20,608 nt of DNA from DATGHS01 sp035307785. Its GTDB lineage: Bacteria; Planctomycetota; Planctomycetia; Gemmatales; Gemmataceae. This document shows positions 15,201 through 20,608 of the stretch, one piece after another. The DNA lies in NCBI GenBank assembly GCA_035307785.1, contig DATGHS010000509.1:1-20608 (forward strand), written 5' to 3'. The notes under the pieces are model-generated. The model was not told where the DNA came from, made no database searches, and saw nothing but the letters and a program-made list of their open reading frames with translations. Made by a program: the position numbers and the translations under genes. Within the stretch, counting starts at the first letter, position 1. Every line of letters begins with the position of its first letter.

Positions 15201-15642
15201 TGTCCGGGGAAAACAGGTTGACGATCATCAACACGCTGGGTGATTTCTTCTTTACGCCGACGCCGCGGCGCTTGACGAGATCCGGCAGAATCGGCTGGGC
15301 CAGGTTCACGCGGTTTTGCACCAGCACTTGAGCCATGTTCAAATCGACGCCGTTCTGAAACGTCACGGTCAACGTGTAGGCGCCGTCGTTGGTGCATTGC
15401 GAAGACATGTAGAGCATGCCTTCCACGCCGTTCACCTGCTGCTCGATGGGTGCGGCCACCGTATCGGCGACGACCTGGGCGTTGGCGCCGGGATAAATGG
15501 CAGAGACTTCAACCGTAGGCGGAGTGATATCGGGGTACTGCGCGATGGGCAGCGATGTAACCGAGATAACGCCCGCGAGCACAACGATGATCGACATCAC
15601 CGAGGCAAAGATGGGCCGGTCAATAAAGAATTTGGAGAACAT
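12217..15642 (-). CDS. RND efflux pump, HAE1 type (second of a tandem pair)
   Basis: This 1141-aa inner-membrane protein is an AcrB/MexB-like proton-driven drug or amphiphile exporter. It begins MFSKFFIDRPIFASVMSIIV (first membrane helix). TM4 carries the proton-relay pair D409-D410 (GIVVDDAIVVVE), and the TM10 lysine is in VGLACKNAIL. The porter domains show IYPGANAQVV and the LGQRDYSMRLWLDPKRMA block. It is about 90 residues longer than AcrB. Most of the excess lies between SPALTALLL (TM6) and the predicted TM7, residues about 505-575, with two hydrophobic stretches. The C-terminus is Lys/Glu-rich and ends in a small His cluster (NGHGHEP to PVH). ATG 15642 has no clear Shine-Dalgarno. It lies 103 nt downstream of the first RND gene, to which it is closely similar throughout. 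Confidence 0.96.
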   Translation of the reverse strand: MFSKFFIDRPIFASVMSIIVVLAGVISVTSLPIAQYPDITPPTVEVSAIYPGANAQVVADTVAAPIEQQVNGVEGMLYMSSQCTNDGAYTLTVTFQNGVDLNMAQVLVQNRVNLAQPILPDLVKRRGVGVKKKSPSVLMIVNLFSPDNSRDSLYLSNYATIQLKDELSRLNGVGDITYLGQRDYSMRLWLDPKRMAMRGLSTADVTNAIEQQNTQVAAGQLGQPPIANGQVFQFTMNTMGRLTDVDQFADMVVKTDPTGRLVRLSDVADIELGAQAYDQTCTLNGQPSVALSIYQLPGSNALETAQRVRNKMGEMKTRFPDGVDYAIVYDTTPFIYQSIKEVFKTLRDAVILVAVVVLLFLQNWRSAIIPLVAVPVAIIGTFAVMAVFGFSLNNLTLFGLVLAIGIVVDDAIVVVEAVEHHVEHGLPPREATLEAMRQVSGPVIAVGLVLTAVFVPCAFIAGITGQFFRQFALTIAVSTLLSAFNSLTLSPALTALLLRTRDKKTAPPLPILAYPLIGGWLGWEFLTPWIEKAAVHLPAAAANLWAAYPIYAPITVAVLIGASVLTVFSKPLNFILGTVFRVFNKGFNWATGGYVKVVSGLLRVSLIALLVYAGLLLLTYASFAITPKGFLPAQDKGYLLVNVQLPDSASVQRTEQVMDRIEQIARAMPGVKHTVAVSGQSMVLNANAPNFGSMFVMLDDFPNRLKPGLSGDALAEHLQAALQDDIPDGVVNVFGAPPLEGLGTTGGFKIVIEDRSDLGMIPLQNVADDVVVHGAQTPGLKGVYTSFRANTPWLYLDIDRTEARAKGVPISEIFNVLQVYLGSLYVNDFNRFGRTWQVNVQAASDYRQQIEDLKQLKVRGSRGKMVPLGTLMKVDERSGPVLIMRYNMYPSAAVNVTPAPGLSSGQAIERTQDVVQNSLSRSMRYEWTELGYLQLQTGNTAMYVFALAVLLVFLVLAAQYESWSLPLAVILVVPMCLLCSVAGVLIARMEVNIFTQVGFVVLVGLACKNAILIVEFAKARREAGTDRANATLEACKLRLRPIIMTSFAFILGVVPLVISEGAGAEMRRALGTAVFAGMLGVTLFGIFLTPVFYYVIQWFKDRREAAKQDAAKSEIAKKTNLEKISANGHGHEPLPAVAPVH

Positions 15643-15660
15643 GCAACTTAAGTCTTGCCG

Positions 15661-15733
15661 CGCACGTTCGAAGACTCACGTGCGGGCTTGGTCCAAGGAC
15701 CCTTAGGCCCGCAGCCGAGTCTTCGAGGCTGCG
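15661..15733. repeat. Structured 73-nt element between the two RND genes
   Basis: It holds three local hairpins: CGCACGT/ACGTGCG (15661-15667/15678-15684), GGTCC/GGACC (15690-15694/15697-15701) and CGCAGCC/GGCTGCG (15710-15716/15727-15733). The loops of the outer two, TCGAAGACTC and GAGTCTTCGA, are exact reverse complements. With GCGGGC/GCCCGC they can instead pair into one long hairpin. No T-run follows. GAGTCTTCGAG (15717-15727) matches in reverse complement the palindrome at 4937-4947. It may set the ratio of the two pumps or be a dispersed palindrome. Confidence 0.65.
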
Positions 15734-15745
15734 GGGTCATATAAG

Positions 15746-18700
15746 TTATCCCCGTGTTGTCGTGCCGCGCCGGCGCTGCCATTCCCGAATCGCGAGCAAC
15801 ACGATACCAAAGACGCCAAATGTCGCAATCACAACCAGGATTAGCAAGACCTTGCTAATGCGCTGCATCGTGGCCGACTTGAAAATCCTTCTTTCGCCAA
15901 GCCAATCAATCGTAAAGAAGAACACCGGCGTCAGCACGATGCCGAAAAGCGTCACGCCGAGCATGCCGCTGAAGACCGCGGTGCCGAGCGTGCGCCGCAT
16001 CTCCGCCCCGGCGCCCGTTGACATAATCAGTGGCAGGACGCCGAGAATGAACGCGAACGACGTCATGAGGATTGGCCGCAAGCGCAGTTTGCAGGCTTCC
16101 AGCGTCGCTTCCCGCCGCGATTTCCCTTCATGCCGTTGCAGCGTGGCAAATTGAACGATCAGGATCGCGTTCTTGCTGGCCAGACCGACGAGCACCACGA
16201 AGCCGATCTGCGTGAAAATGTTGATATCCATGTCGGCGACGTTGACCCCAATGATCGCGCAGAGCAAACACATTGGCACCACGAGAATCACTGCCAGCGG
16301 CATCGACCAACTCTCATACTGTGCGGCCAGTACCAGAAACACCATGACCACGGCAAAACCAAAGATGATCATCGCGGTGCCGCCGGCCAGCACCTCCAAG
16401 TAGGACATGTCGGTCCATTCGTAGGCCATCGATTGCGGCAATTCCTGGTTGGATAGTTTGCCCAGAATGTCGATCACCTGGCCGGAGCTAAAACCCGGCG
16501 CGGCGGAGCCATTGACCGACGCGGCTGGGTACATGTTGTAGCGGGTGAGCACCAGCGGGCCGTTCTCGTCGCGCTGGTTGGCGAGCGAACCCACCGGCAC
16601 CATGCCGCCACGCAGGTTGCGCGTCCGCAGCTGCGAGACCACTTCCACGCGGTCGCGGAACTGCGGCTCCGCCTGCACGATCACTTCCCAGGTGCGGCCG
16701 AAGCGGTTGAAATCGTTGACGTAGAGCGAGCCTTCGTAGATCGAAATCGTGTCGGCAAAATCGCGCATGCTGACGCCGCGCATAGCACAAGCGCCGGGAT
16801 CGGGATCGATATGGTACATCGGCACATTGGCGCGGAAAACCGGCGGCAGGCAAACCAACCCCGGCGTTTTGTTCCCCTTGCGGAAAATGTTCTCCACTTG
16901 CTCCTGAAGTTCCTGGGGCCCGAAATCGCCACGATCTTCGATCATCAGGGCGAACCCGCCGGCCCGGCCCACACCACGGACCGGCGGAGGGGGAAAGACC
17001 AACACAATCGCCTCTGGAATCTCTTTTTCGCATTCGCGGCGCATGATAGCAGCGATGGCATCGGCCGAAAGGCTGGGATCGCGCCGGTCGGCATAATCCT
17101 TCAGGTTCACGAAGCACGAACCGAAGTTCGAGCCGGCCGCATTCAACACGAACGATTGTCCGGCAATGGTGGTGATGTGCTTGATGCCCGGCGTGCGCGC
17201 GGCGATGGCTTCGATCTTGCTCATGACTTCCAGCGTGCGCTCCTTCGAGGCCGAATCGGGTAGCTGCACATTCATCATCAGATAGCCCATGTCTTGCTGC
17301 GGGATGAAGCCCTTGCGCGTGGTGGTAAACTCCCAGTAGGTGAGCCCGAGCAGCCCGACATAGACGAGCAGCACCAGCAGGCTGACGCGCAATATGCCGC
17401 CGATGGCGCGCACATAGCCGTGAATGCCGGCAGTAAAGCTCTTGTTGAATAGGCGGAAGAAGCGCACCAGCAGCCAGTTGACGGGACGCGAAACAAACCA
17501 GCCGGCGACGGCCGTCGCAACTGCGGCCGCAATGGGCCCGGCCCAGTCGGCTTTTTCAAACGGCATGGCCGGGAAGGGCTGTCGTAGCAATGCATTCGTC
17601 AGTTGCGGGCCCAGGAATTCCCAGCCCAGCCAACCGAAAACCAGTGGGAATGCCAAACGCGGCAAGGGCGGCTCATTATGCTTGTCGCGCGGCTTCAGAA
17701 GCAACGCAGTGAGCGCCGGGCTGAGCGTCAGCGAGTTAAAGGCCGAGATAATCGTGCTCACGGCAATCGTGAGCGCAAACTGCCGGAAGAACTGGCCGGT
17801 GATTCCAGAAATAAATGCACACGGCACAAACACGGCGCTCAGCACCAGGCCGACGGCGATCACCGGGCCGGACACTTGATTCATGGCGGCAATGGTGGCT
17901 TCGCGCGGCATCAGGCCGTTTTCGATGTGGTGTTCTACTGCCTCAACCACCACGATGGCATCATCCACCACAATGCCGATGGCCAGCACCAGGCCGAAAA
18001 GAGTGAGGTTATTCAGACTGAAGCCGAACATGAGCATGACCGCAAATGTGCCGATGATGGCCACCGGCACTGCGACCAGCGGAATCATCGCCGTCCGCCA
18101 GTTCTGCAGGAACAACAGCACCACCAAGGCCACGAGGACGATCGCATCGCGAAGCGTCTTCACTACTTCGCGAATCGATTCGCGCGTATACGGCGTAGTG
18201 TCAAAGCCAACGTCATAGGTCACGCCGGGAGGAAACGATTGCTCGCGCAATTCTTCCATTTTGGCCAGAACGCGCTCCTTGACATCGAGTGCGTTGGCAT
18301 CGGGCATTTGGAAGACGGCCAAGAAGACCGTCTCCTGGCCATCCATGCGCGTAGTGATGTCTTCGTTTTTGGAGCCTAACTCGACGCGGCCCACGTCTCG
18401 CAGACGGATGATTCGGCCGTCCGGCGAGTTTTTCAGAATGATGTCTTCGAACTCTTCCACGTCGCCGAGCCGGCCCAGCGTATTGAGCGTGATCTGCGAT
18501 TCCTGTTTGCCACGGATCGGCTCTTGCCCGAGGGCGCCGGTGGCGAATGAGGCGTTCTGCTCGCGCAGCGCGTTGACGACGTCGTTGGCGGTCAGTTTCC
18601 GCGCCGCCAGCTTGTCGGGATCGAGCCAGATGCGCATGCTGTAATCGCGCTGGCCGAAGAGGAAGACATCGCCGACGCCCGGCACCCGTGAAAGCTCATC

Positions 18701-19192
18701 GCGGATTTGCATCAGCGCGAAATTGCTGAGGTAAAGCTGGTCGTAGCGGCCGTCGGGTGAATGGATGGCAATGCCGCAAAGAATGTCCGGCGAGCGCTTG
18801 CGCGTGGTTACTCCGGTTTGCTTGATCACCTCGGGCAGTTGTTGAATCGCCAGGTTCACGCGGTTCTGCACCATCACCTGGGCGAGGTTTAGATCCACGC
18901 CCTGGTAAAACGTGACCATGAGGTTATAGCTGCCGTCGTTCGCGCACTGCGACGACATGTACATCATGCGCTCGACGCCGTTGACTTGCTGCTCGATGGG
19001 AGCCGCCACCGCGTCGGCCACTTCCTTGGCACTGGCGCCGGGATAATTGCAACTCACCTGGACCGTCGGCGGCGTGATCTGCGGGAATTGCGCCAACGGA
19101 AGATGGAAAATGGCAATGAACCCCGCCAGCGCTATCACGATGGACAGCACCGCGGCGAAGATCGGCCGATCGATGAAGAAACGGGAGATCAC
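15746..19192 (-). CDS. RND efflux pump, HAE1 type (first of a tandem pair)
   Basis: This 1148-aa paralogue of the downstream pump begins MISRFFIDRPIFAAVLSIVI from a GTG at 19192, with GAGGG about 8 nt before it; no ATG start keeps the conserved N-terminus. TM4 has D410-D411 (GIVVDDAIVVVE) and TM10 the lysine in VGLASKNAIL, so proton coupling looks intact. Between TM6 (SPALTALLL) and TM7 it has the same insertion of about 65 residues as its neighbour, with hydrophobic stretches around PLVFGWLGWEFLG and GPIAAAVATAVAGWFV. Unlike its neighbour it ends with an additional predicted membrane helix (VLLILVVIATFGVFGIVLL, about 1114-1136) and a basic tail. The adaptor gene lies 122 nt upstream, the partner pump 103 nt downstream. 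Heteromeric pairing, as in MdtBC, is possible but unproven. Confidence 0.96.
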   Translation of the reverse strand: MISRFFIDRPIFAAVLSIVIALAGFIAIFHLPLAQFPQITPPTVQVSCNYPGASAKEVADAVAAPIEQQVNGVERMMYMSSQCANDGSYNLMVTFYQGVDLNLAQVMVQNRVNLAIQQLPEVIKQTGVTTRKRSPDILCGIAIHSPDGRYDQLYLSNFALMQIRDELSRVPGVGDVFLFGQRDYSMRIWLDPDKLAARKLTANDVVNALREQNASFATGALGQEPIRGKQESQITLNTLGRLGDVEEFEDIILKNSPDGRIIRLRDVGRVELGSKNEDITTRMDGQETVFLAVFQMPDANALDVKERVLAKMEELREQSFPPGVTYDVGFDTTPYTRESIREVVKTLRDAIVLVALVVLLFLQNWRTAMIPLVAVPVAIIGTFAVMLMFGFSLNNLTLFGLVLAIGIVVDDAIVVVEAVEHHIENGLMPREATIAAMNQVSGPVIAVGLVLSAVFVPCAFISGITGQFFRQFALTIAVSTIISAFNSLTLSPALTALLLKPRDKHNEPPLPRLAFPLVFGWLGWEFLGPQLTNALLRQPFPAMPFEKADWAGPIAAAVATAVAGWFVSRPVNWLLVRFFRLFNKSFTAGIHGYVRAIGGILRVSLLVLLVYVGLLGLTYWEFTTTRKGFIPQQDMGYLMMNVQLPDSASKERTLEVMSKIEAIAARTPGIKHITTIAGQSFVLNAAGSNFGSCFVNLKDYADRRDPSLSADAIAAIMRRECEKEIPEAIVLVFPPPPVRGVGRAGGFALMIEDRGDFGPQELQEQVENIFRKGNKTPGLVCLPPVFRANVPMYHIDPDPGACAMRGVSMRDFADTISIYEGSLYVNDFNRFGRTWEVIVQAEPQFRDRVEVVSQLRTRNLRGGMVPVGSLANQRDENGPLVLTRYNMYPAASVNGSAAPGFSSGQVIDILGKLSNQELPQSMAYEWTDMSYLEVLAGGTAMIIFGFAVVMVFLVLAAQYESWSMPLAVILVVPMCLLCAIIGVNVADMDINIFTQIGFVVLVGLASKNAILIVQFATLQRHEGKSRREATLEACKLRLRPILMTSFAFILGVLPLIMSTGAGAEMRRTLGTAVFSGMLGVTLFGIVLTPVFFFTIDWLGERRIFKSATMQRISKVLLILVVIATFGVFGIVLLAIREWQRRRGTTTRG

Positions 19193-19208
19193 GGCCTACC
19201 CTCGGGCA

Positions 19209-19318
19209 TGACAAGGTGACAGGGTGACACGGTGACACCTTAACCAGTAACATGTCGGAAGACTTAGCCACAGCATATTTTGGCTACCCGTCACCTTGTC
19301 ACCTTGTCACCTTGTCAC
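19209..19318. repeat. Two opposed clusters of an 8-bp tandem repeat
   Basis: Four units of the degenerate octamer TGACAAGG/TGACAGGG/TGACACGG/TGACACCT lie at 19209-19240, and three exact TCACCTTG units plus TCAC lie at 19291-19318. The second cluster is the reverse complement of the first, so they could pair into a stem around a 50-nt loop. The final TCA of the second cluster encodes the adaptor's stop codon. The units fill most of the 122-nt gap between adaptor and pump genes. Confidence 0.75.
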
Positions 19319-20608
19319 TTCTTCGCTTTGACCGTCTGCTCGTTCGGCGACGTCGGAGCCGGCACCGGCACTGGCATGTCCACATCCTTCGGCGTCACTT
19401 TCACGCCTTCGCGCACGCGCTGCAAGCCAGTCACGATGATCTTTTCATCTTTCGATAAACCGCCGCGAATCACGCGCAGGCCGTTTTGCATTCGGCCCAC
19501 CTGAATTCGGCGATAACTCACCTGGTTTTGAGCATCGACCACATACACGAACTTTTGCCCTTGGTCGGTACCAATGGCTTTCTCGGAAATCATGATTGCT
19601 TCAAACGGCTGGCCAAGCGGCAGCCGTACACGAGCGAACAACCCTGGAGTGAGCGAACGGTCTTTGTTAGAAAACCGGCCCCGCAAGCGCCAGGTGCCGG
19701 TATCCGGATCGACCTTGTTGTCGGCGAAGTTGATCATTCCATCGCGCGGGTAGCCTTCCTCATCGGCGAGCCCTATGAGCACCGGCAGGCCAAGATCGGC
19801 CGTCTCGCGCCAATACTCCTCGTGCCGCCATTTGCGAACGGCCATGGCCATCCGAAGCAGCATGGGGCCAAACTCCGGCACCGGAGTCGTGCCTTCCGCG
19901 AGGCCCGGCAGGTTTCCCACCAAGCCGGCAATCGCCTCGGCCGGGGCGACTGCCTCGGTGTTCCAGCGAATCTTCCCTTCGCGAATCATCCTTTGGAGCC
20001 GAAGCGTCGTGTGCTCGTCCAAGTCGAAGTTGACGTAAATCGGATCGAACGAAACGACGGAGGTCAGCACTGTATCGTCCGATTTCACGAGATTGCCCGG
20101 ATCGAGATACCGGCGGCTGATGCGGCCGCTGATAGGGGACCGAACCTTCGTGAAGCTTAAATTCAAAAGCGCCATGTCGCGGGCGGCCTTGGCCGCATCC
20201 AGGTTGCCCTGGGCTTCGCCGCGGTCGCTCTCCATAATGCTCAATTCTTCATCGGAAACAGCAGAAACGCCCCCTTTCGCTTTCGCCAATTCGTAGAGTT
20301 TCTGGCCCTTCTGATAGGTAGCCTCCGTGCGCTTCAAGCGCGCTTGCGTTTGCACCACGAGCGCTTCGGTGCGGGCAACTTCTGCCTCGTAGGGCCGCGG
20401 ATCAATTTCGAATAGCAAATCGCCTTCGTGTACCTCGGCGCCTTCCTGGAAATTAGCGTTGTTCAAAAAGCCCTGCACGCGCGCGCGAATGTCGATGGAA
20501 TAGACCGCGGCGGTCTGACCGGGGAAGTCTTCGTAGTCGGTCACCATTTGCGTGATCGGCTTGGCCACCATCACTTCCGGTGGTGGCGGCGCCGCGACCT
20601 GGGCGGCG
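19315..20608 (-). CDS. Periplasmic adaptor (membrane fusion protein) of the RND system, partial
   Basis: The frame is open through the right edge, so the N-terminus, presumably with a signal or lipoprotein sequence, is missing; 430 residues are visible, opening AAQVAAPPPPEVMVAKP. The layout is HlyD/AcrA-like: a beta-barrel strand (TDYEDFPGQTAAVYSIDIRA), the lipoyl half-motif (GAEVHEGDLLFEIDPRPYEA), a coiled-coil hairpin rich in Ala/Glu/Lys (ARLKRTEATYQKGQKLYEL to AAKAARDMALLNL), the second lipoyl half (TKVRSPISGRISRRYLDPGN), then the beta-barrel and membrane-proximal domains (VDPDTGTWRLRGRF, SLTPGLFARVRLP). It bridges the RND pump and an outer-membrane channel. Between REGKIRW and LPVLIGLADEEGYP it has an extra stretch of about 50 residues compared with relatives I recall. 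No outer-membrane factor gene is in view. Confidence 0.95.
   Translation of the reverse strand, partial: AAQVAAPPPPEVMVAKPITQMVTDYEDFPGQTAAVYSIDIRARVQGFLNNANFQEGAEVHEGDLLFEIDPRPYEAEVARTEALVVQTQARLKRTEATYQKGQKLYELAKAKGGVSAVSDEELSIMESDRGEAQGNLDAAKAARDMALLNLSFTKVRSPISGRISRRYLDPGNLVKSDDTVLTSVVSFDPIYVNFDLDEHTTLRLQRMIREGKIRWNTEAVAPAEAIAGLVGNLPGLAEGTTPVPEFGPMLLRMAMAVRKWRHEEYWRETADLGLPVLIGLADEEGYPRDGMINFADNKVDPDTGTWRLRGRFSNKDRSLTPGLFARVRLPLGQPFEAIMISEKAIGTDQGQKFVYVVDAQNQVSYRRIQVGRMQNGLRVIRGGLSKDEKIIVTGLQRVREGVKVTPKDVDMPVPVPAPTSPNEQTVKAKK

Noticed and set aside
17603..18379. Plus-strand frame of 258 codons opposite the first RND gene, and similar long antisense frames at 8215-9018, 9270-9956 and 14135-14638
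   Set aside because: They mirror conserved genes, contain His/Arg/Gln-rich out-of-frame sequence and match no family.
19209..19318. CRISPR-like array
   Set aside because: The units are 8 bp, contiguous and without spacers; they are simple tandem repeats. No cas genes are present.

Overview
The window looks like chromosomal DNA of a GC-rich bacterium, most likely a planctomycete (Planctomycetota, possibly a Pirellula relative). The pointers are: a Ser/Thr kinase with an N-terminal zinc-finger-like motif and a C-terminal extracytoplasmic domain; a sigma factor of the kind that phylum has in large numbers; a small exported Tyr/Trp-rich protein; a thioredoxin-fold protein without a CxxC; an orphan addiction-module component; and many intergenic palindromes. 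There are no rRNA or tRNA genes, insertion sequences, phage genes or CRISPR arrays.

Layout. (1) 1-2042, minus strand: the start of an exported thioredoxin-fold protein that runs off the left edge, then an adenylosuccinate lyase (purB) of the eukaryote-like type. (2) 2333-9129, plus strand: small secreted Tyr/Trp/Pro-rich protein; addiction-module antitoxin broken by an in-frame TAG; exported beta-lactamase-fold serine hydrolase; exported 183-aa protein of unknown function; ECF-like sigma factor; one-chain class I fumarase; FHA-domain protein; cysteine desulfurase-family PLP enzyme. (3) 9216-12013, minus strand: transmembrane Ser/Thr kinase followed 2 nt later by a protein with a histone-H1-like Lys/Ala/Pro tail. 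(4) 12217-20608, minus strand: an efflux operon with a periplasmic adaptor (its N-terminus lies beyond the right edge) and two consecutive, clearly paralogous HAE1-type RND pumps, closed by a perfect 25-bp hairpin.

How the genes may work together. The adaptor and the two RND proteins form a tripartite efflux system of the one-adaptor/two-pump type; no outer-membrane factor is visible. The kinase and the basic-tailed protein are almost certainly translated together, so the tail protein is a candidate substrate or partner. The sigma factor, FHA protein and kinase all belong to signalling families but lie in separate units, so a link among them is only possible. The fumarase, cysteine desulfurase and PurB are housekeeping metabolism.

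The least explained features are the kinase/H1-like pair; the extra hydrophobic segments in both RND pumps, with a further predicted C-terminal membrane helix in the upstream one; the 73-nt element between the RND genes that can fold in two mutually exclusive ways; and the antitoxin with an amber codon. I found no clear-cut new defence or mobile system. All calls come from reading the sequence; no database search was run.
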